Below, in pieces: positions 24,012 to 32,769 of a stretch of 64,000 nt of DNA. The position numbers were made by a program, and so were the translations under genes. The stretch's first letter is position 1, and every line of letters begins with the position of its first letter. The DNA is from VRUE01 sp963745915 (GTDB taxonomy: Bacteria; Actinomycetota; Thermoleophilia; Solirubrobacterales; 70-9), in NCBI GenBank assembly GCA_963745915.1, contig CAVUZA010000002.1, forward strand, positions 2,418,001-2,482,000, in the 5' to 3' direction. The notes under the pieces are model-generated. The model saw only the letters and a list, made by a program, of their open reading frames with translations, was not told where the DNA came from and ran no database searches.

Positions 24012-24153
24012 AGGGACGGCGATATGCCCTCGCGGGAATTGACACCCCAGCGCTTCGCGCTGGGGTGAACCGAGTGCGCGGCTTTGCCGCGCGGAAACCG
24101 GATTGCATTTCCGCCGCTTCGCGACATTCCCGCGAGGGCATATCGCCGTCCCT
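24012..24153. repeat. Multi-hairpin palindromic element P1
   Basis: A 28-bp perfect outer stem (24012-24039 / 24126-24153) encloses several smaller stems: CACCCCAGCG/CGCTGGGGTG (24043-24067), GCGCGGC-TTT-GCCGCGC, and a GGAAA/TTTCC pair. Next to the right outer arm the plus strand reads CCGCCGCTTCGCGAC. Its complement, GTCGCGAAGCGGCGG, recurs as GTCGCGAAGCGGCGA in element P2 in the opposite orientation. The element starts 5 bp after the nfo stop. Confidence 0.85.
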
Positions 24154-24260
24154 CCCTCACCGCCGCCGCGCAGTGCCACCGCTCAACCGAGCGAGTCCGG
24201 GACCTGATCCCGAGCCGAGCCCGACACCAACGGCTTCGGCGGATGCCGCAACCGCTGATC

Positions 24261-24415
24261 GGGAGAGGCCAGTCGCTCTCCAGGCGAATGTCGCGAAGCG
24301 GCGATATGCAATCTGGAGATTGCGCGGCGCCAGCCGCGCTCCTGATCTGGAGCTAAGCGCCGGCGAAGCTGGCGCGTGCGACATCAATTCGCCTGGAGAG
24401 TGACTGGCCTCTCCC
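24261..24415. repeat. Multi-hairpin palindromic element P2
   Basis: A 29-bp outer stem (24261-24289 / 24387-24415, one mismatch) encloses GCAATCT-GG-AGATTGC, GCGCGGC-GCCA-GCCGCGC, GCTCC-TGATCT-GGAGC and GCGCCGGC-GAA-GCTGGCGC. The inside is closed by GTCGC...GCGAC. Compared with P1 read in reverse, the order of conserved patches is the same: GAAT|GTCGCGAAGCGGCG, ATGCAATC, the GCGCGGC hairpin, and a hairpin with a GAAG-containing apex. The outer arms are unrelated. It ends 23 bp before the acyl-CoA dehydrogenase stop. Confidence 0.85.
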
Positions 24416-24438
24416 CGACAGACGCCTGCGCAGCGAAC

Positions 24439-25734
24439 CTATTTGACGTGGACGCCGGAGATCGAGCGGCTGATGACCAGGCGCTGGATCTCGGAGGTGC
24501 CCTCGAAGATCGTGTAGATCTTCGCGTCGCGGTGCATCCGCTCGACCGGGAACTCGCGGGTGTAGCCGTTGCCGCCGAGGATCTGGATCGCCCGCTCGGT
24601 CGACCAGACGGCGACCTCGCCGGCCTTCAGCTTCGACATCGAGCCCTCGGCGTTTTCGAACTTCTGGCCGCTGCGGCCCATCCAGGCGGCGCGCCAGACG
24701 AGCAGGCGGGCGGCGTCGATCTCGAGCTTCATGTCGGCGAGGGTGAAGGCGATCGACTGGTTCTCGATGATCGCCTTGCCGAACTGCTCGCGCTCCTTGG
24801 CGTACTCGAGCGCGTACTCGTAGGCGGCGCGGGCGATGCCCAGCGCCTGGGCGCCGACCGTCGGCCGGCTCGCCTCGAAGGTCTGCATCGCCGCCTGTGA
24901 CTTGGAGCGCTTGCCTTCGCGCACCCGGGCGAGGCGTTCGTCGAGCTTCTCCTTGCCGCCCAGCAGGCAAGCGCCCGGCACGCGGCAGTCGTCGAGGTGG
25001 ACGTCGGCGGTGTGCGAGGCGCGCAGGCCGTGCTTCTTCACCTTGGCGCCCTGCTCGCAGCCCTTCGTCCCCGGCGGGATGACGAAGGCGGCGTGGCCGC
25101 GCGAGCCGAGCTCGCGGTCGACGGTGGCGATCACGACATGGACGTCGGCGATGCCGCCGTTGGTCGCCCAGGCCTTCTGGCCGTTCAGCACCCACTCGTC
25201 GGCGGCCTCGTCGTACTTGGCCGTGGTCCTGATTGCAGACACGTCGGAGCCGGCGTCCGGCTCCGACGAGCAGAATGCGGCGACCTTGGGATCCTCCGCG
25301 GTGCCGAAGCACTGCGGGATCCACTCGCCCATCTGCTCCGGGGTTCCCTGCCCGAAGATCGCGGCGACCGCGAGCGAGGTGCCCATGATCGCCATGCCGA
25401 TGCCGGCATCCCCCCAGAAGAGCTCCTCGTTGGCGATCGGCAGCGTCAGGCCGGTCTCGTCGGCCCAGAACTGGCCCAGCGCTTCGAAGCTGTAGAGGCC
25501 GATCTTGGCGGCCTCCTGGATCACCGGCCAGGGCGTCTCCTCGCGCTCGTCCCACTCCGCGGCGGCGGGCCGGACGACGCCCTCGGCGAAGCCGTGCACC
25601 CACTCGCGGATGTCCTTCTGGTCCTGGTTCAGCTCGAGGGTGAACTTCGGCCCCTCATCAGCGACGCCGTCGCCGTTCCCGGTCGCCTCGGCGACGAGCT
25701 GCTCTGCCTCTGCCACTGCTGAAGAATCGCTCAT
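24439..25734 (-). CDS. Acyl-CoA dehydrogenase
   Basis: 431 residues. A flavoenzyme oxidising acyl-CoA to the 2,3-enoyl-CoA in beta-oxidation or branched-chain catabolism. Family features: LPIANEELFWGDAGIGMAIM, CSSEPDAGSDVSAIRTTA for FAD, LNGQKAWATNGGIADVHVV, and the C-terminal QILGGNGYTREFPVERMHRD with IYTIFEGTSEIQRLVISR. The base is probably the Glu of FEGTSE. An acidic head of about 30 residues precedes the domain. Start ATG 25734. The gene converges on nfo, with P1 and P2 between them. Confidence 0.95.
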   Translation of the reverse strand: MSDSSAVAEAEQLVAEATGNGDGVADEGPKFTLELNQDQKDIREWVHGFAEGVVRPAAAEWDEREETPWPVIQEAAKIGLYSFEALGQFWADETGLTLPIANEELFWGDAGIGMAIMGTSLAVAAIFGQGTPEQMGEWIPQCFGTAEDPKVAAFCSSEPDAGSDVSAIRTTAKYDEAADEWVLNGQKAWATNGGIADVHVVIATVDRELGSRGHAAFVIPPGTKGCEQGAKVKKHGLRASHTADVHLDDCRVPGACLLGGKEKLDERLARVREGKRSKSQAAMQTFEASRPTVGAQALGIARAAYEYALEYAKEREQFGKAIIENQSIAFTLADMKLEIDAARLLVWRAAWMGRSGQKFENAEGSMSKLKAGEVAVWSTERAIQILGGNGYTREFPVERMHRDAKIYTIFEGTSEIQRLVISRSISGVHVK

Positions 25735-25782
25735 GGCGCCAATTCTACATCAAACGATGTCGTAATCCCCGCCCTCCGCCGG

Positions 25783-25829
25783 GGGTGCAACGTGTTTCGG
25801 CGCTCCCAGCGCCGAAACGCGTTGCACCC
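25783..25829. repeat. 22-bp inverted repeat between the Cys-rich protein gene and acyl-CoA dehydrogenase
   Basis: Arms 25783-25804 and 25808-25829 (GGGTGCAACGTGTTTCGGCGCT, one mismatch) enclose a CCC loop. It lies 23 bp after the stop of the 25853-26227 gene. It may act as a terminator or mRNA-stabilising hairpin, although no T-tract is present. Confidence 0.75.
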
Positions 25830-25852
25830 TGCGGGGGAGGTTGGGGCCACGC

Positions 25853-26227
25853 TCAGATCTCGCGCAGGTCGAAGGCGCGAATGCCCTCGGGGCCGTCGTC
25901 GGCGGCGTCGAAGAAGCGGCGGTTGACGCACTCGTAGGAATCGCCCTCCCCTTCGTAGGCGCGCTCGACCGAGAACTGGCACTGGGGCAGCGAGTCGCCG
26001 GTCATCTTCACGCCGCCGAAGCCGCCGGGCTGCAGCAGCGCCTCGAGCTCGATCTTGGCGGCGAAGACGCCCTGCATGCAGCCCACGTACTCGGTCGCGG
26101 TCAGCATGTCGACGAAGCTGTAGAGGTAGCGGCAGCGCATTTCCAGGCAGCCGCGCGGCTCGACCATCTTGTCGCAGAAGCTGCGGCACTGGCGACACTC
26201 GCCCGTCTTCTCGCGGATAGCCGGCAT
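25853..26227 (-). CDS. Cys-rich conserved hypothetical protein
   Basis: 124 residues with nine cysteines: TGECRQCRSFCDKM at the N-terminus (CxxCxxxC), then RGCLEMRCRYL, VGCMQG, PQCQF and YECVN. The arrangement suggests a zinc or iron-sulfur site. The protein ends FFDAADDGPEGIRAFDLREI. It is probably soluble. No family name is recognised. It lies downstream of dnaE on the same strand (48-bp gap) and could belong to the same transcript. Start ATG 26227. Confidence 0.75.
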   Translation of the reverse strand: MPAIREKTGECRQCRSFCDKMVEPRGCLEMRCRYLYSFVDMLTATEYVGCMQGVFAAKIELEALLQPGGFGGVKMTGDSLPQCQFSVERAYEGEGDSYECVNRRFFDAADDGPEGIRAFDLREI

Positions 26228-26275
26228 AGAGAAAGTCTACGGACCCCTGACCGCGGAAACCAAGGCCGGGACTGG

Positions 26276-29200
26276 CTACGCAGCCAGGGCGGAGGCCGAG
26301 CCGAGCACGTGGTCGAGCTCGCTCTGCAGGTGGCCGGAGGGGCGGACGCGGAAGCGCTCGCCGCACTCGAGCGTCGTCGTCCGCCCGTCGCCGCTGCGGA
26401 CCGCGACCCGCACCGGCGTCTCGCCGCGGTGGTGTTCGAGCACCGCCTTGATTTCGTCGATCAGCGCCTCCGAGAAGGCGCCGTGGGAGACCTCGACCTC
26501 GAACGGGCCGCTCGGCGCGCTCGTCACCGCCGGCGCCGCGGCGATCTCGGCGGCGTCGGGCTGGAAGCGCTCGGCTTCCTGGACGACGAGCTTGGTCTCG
26601 CCGCGGTCCTTGTGGTCGATGCGGCCGCGGACGAGGACGATCGCGTCGGGGGCGATCGTCTGGGCGCTCTCGGCCTGGTCGGCCTTGAAGACCAGCATCT
26701 CGACCTGACCCTCGACGTCGTCGAGGGTCGCGAACATCATCTGGCTGCCGCTCTTGGTGCGGATCTTCTTGCACTCGGTGACGATCCCGCCGACCGTCAC
26801 CCAGGAGCCGTCCTGCTTGGCCGCGAGCTCGGCCAGGCCGCAGTCGACCCGCGCCCGCAGCGCCCCGCGCACCTCGGTCAGCGGGTGCTCGGAGAGGTAG
26901 GTGCCGAGCGTCTCCTTCTCCAGCGCCAGCAGCTCGGCGCGCTCGAACTCCTCGGCCGGGATCGGCGGCCGGTGCTGGGCCTGCGAGGAGCCGCCCCCTC
27001 CCCCGGCCTCCTCGCCGAAGTCGAAGATCGAGCCCTGGCCGAGCTGGGCGTCCTCCTGCGCCTTCTGCCCCGCCGACTGGGCCGAGGGCAGCGCCTCGAG
27101 CATGCCCTTGCGGCTGGCCCCGGTCGAGTCGAGCGCGCCGCACTTGACCAGGCACTCGATCGCCCGTTTGTTGACCGCGCGCGAGTCGACCCGCTCGCAG
27201 AAGTCCCAGATCGACTCGATCGGCCGCTCCTCGCGCGCCCGCAGGATCGCCTCGACCGCCTGGTGGCCGACGTTCTTGACCGCGTCGAGGCCGAAGCGGA
27301 TCGCGTTCTCGGAGACGACGAAGCTGTGGTCGGAGGAGTTGACGTCGGGCGGCAGCACCTCGATCCCCATCTCCTCGCAGCGGTTGACGAAGAAGGGCAC
27401 CTTGTCCTTGGTGTTCATCACCGAGGAGATCACCGCCGCCATGTACTCGGCCGGGTAGTTGGCCTTGAGGTAGGCGGTGCGGTAGGAGATCAGCGCGTAG
27501 CAGGCGGCGTGGGACTTGTTGAACGAGTAGTCGGCCGCCGCTTCGTTCAGCTTCCAGAGGTCGGCGGCGACGTTGGGCGCCGTGCCCGACTCCTTCAGGC
27601 CGGCGATGAACTTGTCCTTCATCGTCGCCATCAGGTCGCGCTTCTTCTTGCCCACCGCCTTGCGAAGGTCGTCCGCCTCGGCGCCGGAGAAGCCGGCCAT
27701 CTCGCGGGCGATCGCCATCAGCTGCTCCTGGTAGAGGACGCAGCCGTAGGTCGGCTCGGTGATCGGCCGCAGCCGCTCGTCGGGGTAGGTGACCGAGCCG
27801 GGGTCGTGCTTGCCCTTGGCGTAGGCGGGGATGTAGCTCATCGCCCCCGGCCGGTAGAGGGCGACGAGGGCGACGATGTCGTCGAACTGGCTCGGCTTGA
27901 CCTTCTTCATCGCCTCGCGCATGCCCTCGGACTCGAGCTGGAAGACGCCGGTGCCCTCGCCGCGGGCGAGCATCTCGAAGGTCCTGGCGTCGTCGAGCGG
28001 GATCGCCTCGACGTCGACCTCCTCGCCGCGCGAGCGGCGGATGATGTCGATCGCGTCCTCGATCACGTCGAGGTTGCGCAGGCCGAGGAAGTCCATCTTC
28101 AGCAGCCCGATCTCCTCGATCGGCACCATCGAGTACTGGGTGACGATCTTGTACTGGCGCTCGGCCTTGCCCGGCCCCGAGCCGTTGCCGTTGCCGTTCG
28201 CCGCGGCCGGCGCGGCGCGGTCCTCGGCCAGCTGCAGCGGCACGATCTCCTGCAGCGGCCGGTCGGCGATCACCACCGCGGCGGCGTGGATCGAGTTGTT
28301 GCGGATGATCCCCTCGAGGCCCTTGGCGACGTCGACGATCTTCTTCGCGTCGGGCTCGGCCTCGTAGGTCTTGCGCAGCTCCTGGCCGGGCGCCAGGCAT
28401 TCCTCGAAGGAGGGGCTGCGGCCCATGATCGGCTCCGGGATCAGCTTCGCGAGCCGGTCGCCGGTGCCGTAGTCGTAGCCGAGCACGCGGGCCGCGTCGC
28501 GGGTCGCCGCCCGCGGCGCCATCTTGCCGAAGGTGATGATCTGGGCGACCGACTCGCGGCCGTATTTGTCGGCGACGTAGCGGATCATCCGCTCGCGGCC
28601 GCGGACCGAGAAGTCGATGTCGATGTCGGGCATCGACTTGCGCCCGGGGTTGAGGAAGCGCTCGAAGAGCAGGTCGTTGGCGAGCGGGTCGAGGTCGGTG
28701 ATGTTGAGCGAGTAGGAGACGATCGAGCCGGCCGCCGAGCCGCGCCCGGGGCCGACCGCGATCCCGTTCTCCTTGGCGTAGCGGACGAAGTCCCAGACGA
28801 TCAGGAAGTAGGAGGAGAAGCCCATCTCCTCGATCACGTCGAGCTCGAACTCGAGCCGCTGGCGAGCCTCGGCCGGCACCGGGTCGCCGAAGCGGGCGCG
28901 CATCCCCTCTGCCGCGATCCGGCGCAGCATCGCCTCCGGCTCCTCGCCGTCGGGCGCCGGGTAGCGCGGCAGCAGCAGCTTGCCGAGCTCGATCTCGACG
29001 CTGCAGCGCTCGGCGATCTCGACCGTGCTCGGCACCGCCTCGGGCCACTCGGCGAAGGACTCCGCCATTTCGGCGCTGTCCTTGAGGTAGAACTCGTTGG
29101 TGTCGAAGCTCATCTTCGGCGCCTCGAGCGTCGACTTGGTCTGCACGCAGAGCAGCGCCGCGTGGTTGTCGAAGTCCTCGCGGCGCAGGTAGTGGACGTC

Positions 29201-29821
29201 GGCGGTGCCGACCAGCGGCCGGCCCAGCTCACGGGCGAACCGGACGATCCCGGCGTTGGCCTTGTCCTGCTCGGCGATCCCGTTCTTCTGCACCTCGAAG
29301 TAGACCTGCTCGGGGCCGAAGGCCTGGATCAGGTCGTCGAGGTGGGCGCGGGCGTCGTCCTCGCGCTCTTCGACCAGGCGCTTGCAGAAGCGCGACTGCA
29401 GGCAGCCGGTGAGCGCGATCACGCCCTCGGCGTGGGCGGCGAGCATCTCCATGTCGACGTTGGCCTTGCCGCGCGAGAAGCCCTCGAGGAAGCCGGCCGA
29501 GGTGAGCTTGACCAGGTTGGCGAAGCCGGTGTCGGTCTCGGCCAGCAGGGTGAGGTGGTTGCGCTCGTACTTGGGCTTCTCCTTGACCGCCTTGACGTCG
29601 TCGACGAAGTAGGCCTCGAGGCCGGCGATCGGCTTGATCCCGTGCTTGCGGCAGGCCTTGTGCAGGTCGACCGCGCCGTTCATCACGCCGTGGTCGGTCA
29701 GCCCCAACGCCGGCTGCCCCAGCTCCGCCGCCCGCGCCGCCATCGCGTCGATCTTGCAGTGTCCGTCCAGCAGCGAGTACTCGCTGTGCGCATGTAGATG
29801 GACGGCTGGAGGGCTGCTCAC
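26276..29821 (-). CDS. dnaE: DNA polymerase III alpha subunit
   Basis: 1181 residues, full length for DnaE, the replicative polymerase subunit. The N-terminal PHP domain (VHLHAHSEYSLLDGHCKID, LTDHGVMNGAVDLHKAC) keeps its metal ligands. The palm carries GPGRGSAAGSIVSYSL and the catalytic PDIDIDFSVRGRERMI. Fingers follow (FNKSHAACYALISYRTAYLK), then helix-hairpin-helix, a C-terminal OB fold (WVTVGGIVTECKKIRTKSG) and the tau-binding tail. No intein is visible. Plain housekeeping gene. Confidence 0.97.
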   Translation of the reverse strand: MSSPPAVHLHAHSEYSLLDGHCKIDAMAARAAELGQPALGLTDHGVMNGAVDLHKACRKHGIKPIAGLEAYFVDDVKAVKEKPKYERNHLTLLAETDTGFANLVKLTSAGFLEGFSRGKANVDMEMLAAHAEGVIALTGCLQSRFCKRLVEEREDDARAHLDDLIQAFGPEQVYFEVQKNGIAEQDKANAGIVRFARELGRPLVGTADVHYLRREDFDNHAALLCVQTKSTLEAPKMSFDTNEFYLKDSAEMAESFAEWPEAVPSTVEIAERCSVEIELGKLLLPRYPAPDGEEPEAMLRRIAAEGMRARFGDPVPAEARQRLEFELDVIEEMGFSSYFLIVWDFVRYAKENGIAVGPGRGSAAGSIVSYSLNITDLDPLANDLLFERFLNPGRKSMPDIDIDFSVRGRERMIRYVADKYGRESVAQIITFGKMAPRAATRDAARVLGYDYGTGDRLAKLIPEPIMGRSPSFEECLAPGQELRKTYEAEPDAKKIVDVAKGLEGIIRNNSIHAAAVVIADRPLQEIVPLQLAEDRAAPAAANGNGNGSGPGKAERQYKIVTQYSMVPIEEIGLLKMDFLGLRNLDVIEDAIDIIRRSRGEEVDVEAIPLDDARTFEMLARGEGTGVFQLESEGMREAMKKVKPSQFDDIVALVALYRPGAMSYIPAYAKGKHDPGSVTYPDERLRPITEPTYGCVLYQEQLMAIAREMAGFSGAEADDLRKAVGKKKRDLMATMKDKFIAGLKESGTAPNVAADLWKLNEAAADYSFNKSHAACYALISYRTAYLKANYPAEYMAAVISSVMNTKDKVPFFVNRCEEMGIEVLPPDVNSSDHSFVVSENAIRFGLDAVKNVGHQAVEAILRAREERPIESIWDFCERVDSRAVNKRAIECLVKCGALDSTGASRKGMLEALPSAQSAGQKAQEDAQLGQGSIFDFGEEAGGGGGSSQAQHRPPIPAEEFERAELLALEKETLGTYLSEHPLTEVRGALRARVDCGLAELAAKQDGSWVTVGGIVTECKKIRTKSGSQMMFATLDDVEGQVEMLVFKADQAESAQTIAPDAIVLVRGRIDHKDRGETKLVVQEAERFQPDAAEIAAAPAVTSAPSGPFEVEVSHGAFSEALIDEIKAVLEHHRGETPVRVAVRSGDGRTTTLECGERFRVRPSGHLQSELDHVLGSASALAA

Positions 29822-29915
29822 GGAGGAGCGATCATGCCAACCAAGCCAGACAGCACGATGCCCTTTGGGGAGACTTTCGCGCTAGTTCCGTGCGTATTCG
29901 GGACCGGCGAGCCGG

Positions 29916-30905
29916 TCAGCCGCAGACCCAGGCGCTGGTGCCCGAGTCGGCCCAGATTTCCCCTGCGATGCGGTCCTGTTCGGACTTGGAGGCGTTCTGG
30001 GGCTCGCCCTGGCCCCCGTACAGCTCCCAGGTTGAGGGAAGGATCTGGTAGGCGCCGCCGGCGCCGGAGGAGGGGTTCAGCGCTGAGTAGTTGCCGCCCG
30101 ACTCGCAGAGGACGATGTAGGTGGGGATCGCGTAGGGGCCGCCGAGCCAGCGCTCGACCGTGCCTTCGGCGGCGGCGCGGCTCGCCGCTTCGGCCGCCTG
30201 GACGTCCTCGACCCAGCCCGAGATCTTGCCTTTCAGCTCGGCCAGGGCCGCCGAGCGGCGAGCGGCGACCGCGTCGAGGTTCGCCGCCGCGGCTTCGGCC
30301 CGGCCCCGCACCGCGGCGATTTCCCCGCGGGCGGCGGCGAGGCGGGCGTTGTAGGCGTCGACCCGGCGCTTGAGGGCGGCGACCCGGCGCAGGGCGCGGG
30401 TCACGGCGCGGCGCACCGCGGCGACGCGGCCGGCGAGCTCGCTGTCGGACTGCTGGACCCGCGCCAGGTATTCGGTCCGCACCGCGAGCTCGTCGAAGTC
30501 GTCGGCGGCGAGGATCACGCTCGCCGTGCTCGGCGAGCCGCTCTCGTAGATCGCCACCAGGCGCTCGGCCAGGGCGCGCCGGGCGCGGCGCAGGCGCCGC
30601 TTCTCGCTCGCCAGCCGCCGTTCGGTGCGCCCCACCTTCGCCGCCAGGCGGGCCGCTTTCTGCTCGCCGCTGGCGAGCAGGGCGCTGAGCCGCCGCTCGC
30701 GGCTGGCGGCCGCCTTCGCTTCGGCTTCGGCCCCGGCCAGCTCCGCCTGGGCCGCCTGCAGCTCGGTGCGCAGGGCGCCGGCTTCGTCGCGCCCGGCGGC
30801 CAGCTTCTGGCGCAGGGCGGAGACGCTCTCGCCGCCGGCGACGGGCGAGAGCGCGGCGGCCAGGGCGGCGCAGGCGAGGATCGCGATCGCGAGGCGGCGC
30901 GCCAT
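29916..30905 (-). CDS. Secreted coiled-coil protein with transglycosylase-like C-terminal domain
   Basis: 329 residues. A signal peptide (AIAILACAALAAALSPVAGG) is followed by a long coiled coil of the CwlO/PcsB type (about 35-235, rich in Ala, Arg, Leu and Glu). The C-terminal domain reads YIVLCESGGNYSALNPSSGA, GGAYQILPSTWELYGG and ends SAWVCG: the resuscitation-promoting-factor/transglycosylase-like lysozyme fold with its ESGG catalytic Glu. It should act on peptidoglycan outside the membrane. The ATG 30905 follows the 51-residue membrane protein gene (7-bp gap). Confidence 0.85.
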   Translation of the reverse strand: MARRLAIAILACAALAAALSPVAGGESVSALRQKLAAGRDEAGALRTELQAAQAELAGAEAEAKAAASRERRLSALLASGEQKAARLAAKVGRTERRLASEKRRLRRARRALAERLVAIYESGSPSTASVILAADDFDELAVRTEYLARVQQSDSELAGRVAAVRRAVTRALRRVAALKRRVDAYNARLAAARGEIAAVRGRAEAAAANLDAVAARRSAALAELKGKISGWVEDVQAAEAASRAAAEGTVERWLGGPYAIPTYIVLCESGGNYSALNPSSGAGGAYQILPSTWELYGGQGEPQNASKSEQDRIAGEIWADSGTSAWVCG

Positions 30906-30912
30906 CGGCGGC

Positions 30913-31068
30913 TCAGCCCTCGGGGACGTTGCGGCTCGCCAGGTAGCCGGCCACCACCACGCCGGCGACGGCGAGGCCGATGCCGATGCGGATCTCGCGC
31001 CGGTAGCGTCGCCGCGTGTAGCGCCAGGCGTAGCGGACCGCGACGCGGCCCAGGGTGTCGTTGCTCAT
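30913..31068 (-). CDS. Small single-pass membrane protein coupled to argG
   Basis: 51 residues: a basic N-terminal half (RYAWRYTRRRYRREIRIG) followed by one TM helix (IGLAVAGVVVAGYLAS) and a short tail. Its ATG (31066-31068) overlaps the argG stop as ATGA, so it is translationally coupled. The next gene (peptidoglycan hydrolase) starts 7 bp after its stop. No known family; a positive-inside anchor or a small regulator are possibilities. Confidence 0.75.
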   Translation of the reverse strand: MSNDTLGRVAVRYAWRYTRRRYRREIRIGIGLAVAGVVVAGYLASRNVPEG

Positions 31069-32336
31069 GCCTCCTCCTTTCCGCGCTGGCGGATCCGGTG
31101 CGCCATCCGCGATTGCAGCGAGAAGAGCTCGATGAAACCGGGCGAGGCGGCCTGCGAGAAGAGGCCGCCCGACTCCGAGAAGGAGGCGAGGTCGGCGTCG
31201 TAGACCGCGTTGGGCGAGGAGCGGGTGACGACCCGGGCCGAGCCCTTGTAGAGGCGCACGCCGACCGTGCCGGTGACCTGGGCGTTGACCGCCTCCATGT
31301 AGGCGTCGAGGTCGGTGCGCAGCGGCTCCCACCAGAGCCCGGCGTAGACCAGGTAGGCCCACTTCTGGTCGAGACTCGGCTTGAACTGGTTCTGGTGGAT
31401 CGTGCCGACCAGCTTCTCCAGCTCGGCGTGGGCGGGCAGCAGGATCGCCGCCGCCGGCACCTCGTAGATGTCGCGCACCTTGAGGCCGACGATCCGGTCC
31501 TCGATGTGGTCGACGATGCCGACCCCGTGGCGGCAGCCGAGCTCGGCGGCGCGTTCGAGCAGCTCGACCGGGCCGAGCCGCTCGCCGTCGAGCGCCACCG
31601 GCACGCCGGCCTCGAACTCGACCTCGACCGTCTGCGCCTCGTCCGGGGCCTGCTCGGGCCTGGTGACGAGCTGGAAGACGTCGTCCTCGGGCGCCCGGCC
31701 GAGATCCTCGATCCAGCGACCCTCCGAGGAGCGCCCCCAGAGGTTGTCGTCGATCGAGTAGGGCGCCACCTCGGTTCCGCCCTTGACCGGGATGCCGTGC
31801 TCGCGGGCGTAGGCGATCTCCTCCTCGCGGCCCATCTGCCAGGAGCGCACCGGGGCGATCGTGCGCAGCTCCGGCGCCAGGGTCGCGACCGTGGCCTCGA
31901 TCCGCACCTGGTCGTTGCCCTTGCCGGTGCAGCCGTGGGCGATCGTGTCGCAGCCGCTGCGCCGCGCCTGCTCGACCGCGAGCTTGGCGATCAGCGGCCG
32001 GCCGAGCGCGGTGAAGAGCGGGTAGCCGAGCCCGTATATGGCGTTGGCCTTGATCGCCGGCAGGACGTACTCGCGGGCGAACTCCTCGCGGGCGTCGACC
32101 ACGTGGCACTCGAGCGCCCCGAGCCGCTTCGCCTTGTCCTCGATCACCGCGTAGTCCTCGCCCGGCTGGCCGAGGTTGACGGTCAGGCAGACGACCTCGG
32201 CCCCGTAGGAGTCCTGGATCCACTTCAGCATCACGCTGGTGTCGAGGCCGCCCGAGTAGAGCAGCAGCACGCGCCGCACCTCGGCGGGGTCGGCCTCGTA
32301 GGAGGCGGTGCGGATCTGGGCTGGGTCTGGGGTCAT
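31065..32336 (-). CDS. argG: Argininosuccinate synthase
   Basis: 423 residues. It joins citrulline and aspartate, using ATP, in arginine synthesis. P-loop-like LLLYSGGLDTSVMLKWIQ (about 24-41), IAHGCTGKGNDQVRIEA, and IHQNQFKPSLDQKWAYLVYA; the substrate loop SIDDNLWGRSSEGRWIED is intact. I start at ATG 32336 (MTPDPAQIRTASYEAD); the frame is open to 32396 but passes through half of a palindrome (32363-32407), so the upstream ATG is unlikely. It is separated from argCJBD by two small genes. Confidence 0.94.
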   Translation of the reverse strand: MTPDPAQIRTASYEADPAEVRRVLLLYSGGLDTSVMLKWIQDSYGAEVVCLTVNLGQPGEDYAVIEDKAKRLGALECHVVDAREEFAREYVLPAIKANAIYGLGYPLFTALGRPLIAKLAVEQARRSGCDTIAHGCTGKGNDQVRIEATVATLAPELRTIAPVRSWQMGREEEIAYAREHGIPVKGGTEVAPYSIDDNLWGRSSEGRWIEDLGRAPEDDVFQLVTRPEQAPDEAQTVEVEFEAGVPVALDGERLGPVELLERAAELGCRHGVGIVDHIEDRIVGLKVRDIYEVPAAAILLPAHAELEKLVGTIHQNQFKPSLDQKWAYLVYAGLWWEPLRTDLDAYMEAVNAQVTGTVGVRLYKGSARVVTRSSPNAVYDADLASFSESGGLFSQAASPGFIELFSLQSRMAHRIRQRGKEEA

Positions 32337-32362
32337 GGTCTGAGTGTCTGGACGGATGGGCT

Positions 32363-32407
32363 TGCGGTCGTAGTTGTTCCCCGCATCCGGGAACAACTAC
32401 GACCGCA
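32363..32407. repeat. 19-bp perfect inverted repeat upstream of argG
   Basis: TGCGGTCGTAGTTGTTCCC (32363-32381) pairs perfectly with 32389-32407; the loop is CGCATCC. It lies 27 bp before the argG start and 6 bp after the stop of the upstream gene. It could be a terminator of the argCJBD transcript, an attenuator-like leader, or another member of the dispersed palindromes. Confidence 0.75.
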
Positions 32408-32413
32408 TCGGTG

Positions 32414-32767
32414 TCAGGGAGCGCCGACGCCGCCGCTGCCCGGGCCTTCTTCGGTCGGGGGCGGAGTCGTGGTCGTCGTTTCCGTCGGGGTGGTGGTTTC
32501 GGTAGTGGTCGGCGAGGTCGTCGTCTCGGTCGAGCCGGTGGTCGTCTCGGTCGAGCCGGTGGTCGTCTCGGTGGTAGAGGTGAGTTCGCTCGGGATCGAG
32601 GTCACGGTCGAGGTCTCGCCGTCGCCGCCGCCGGCGATGACGACGATCGCGATCACCAGGCCGACGATCACGGCGACCAGGCCGGCGACGAGCAGCCGCA
32701 TGTTGCCGTGCGGGCGGTGCTCGGGCTCATCGGGCTGTCGCATCATCCGGGTCGGGTCCTCGTGCAT
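32414..32767 (-). CDS. Membrane-anchored Thr-rich protein
   Basis: 117 residues. A cytosolic head (MHEDPTRMMRQPDEPEHRPH), one TM helix (about 24-46: MRLLVAGLVAVIVGLVIAI) and a Thr/Glu/Ser-rich tail made of repeats of TETTTGS, ending PPPTEEGPGSGGVGAP. The DNA contains a 21-bp tandem repeat (32520-32540 and 32541-32561, with a partial third copy). The tail looks extracellular, unstructured and perhaps glycosylated. Its ATG 32767 lies 2 bp from the stop of the preceding gene. Confidence 0.7.
   Translation of the reverse strand: MHEDPTRMMRQPDEPEHRPHGNMRLLVAGLVAVIVGLVIAIVVIAGGGDGETSTVTSIPSELTSTTETTTGSTETTTGSTETTTSPTTTETTTPTETTTTTPPPTEEGPGSGGVGAP
32520..32577. repeat. 21-bp tandem repeat coding for TETTTGS units
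   Basis: GTCGTCTCGGTCGAGCCGGTG at 32520-32540 and again at 32541-32561, then a partial copy. Unit length is a multiple of three, so expansion or contraction changes the Thr-rich tail by seven residues without a frameshift. Confidence 0.8.
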
Positions 32768-32769
32768 GG

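Noticed and set aside
24012..24415. Simple intrinsic terminators for nfo and acyl-CoA dehydrogenase
   Set aside because: No T-tracts, far too large, and the two share conserved unpaired segments not needed for termination; kept as a structural element.
25841..29797. Very long plus-strand frame (1318 codons) opposite dnaE
   Set aside because: High-GC shadow of dnaE; composition is Arg/Gly/Leu/Asp-rich without domains, and the minus-strand frame has all polymerase motifs.
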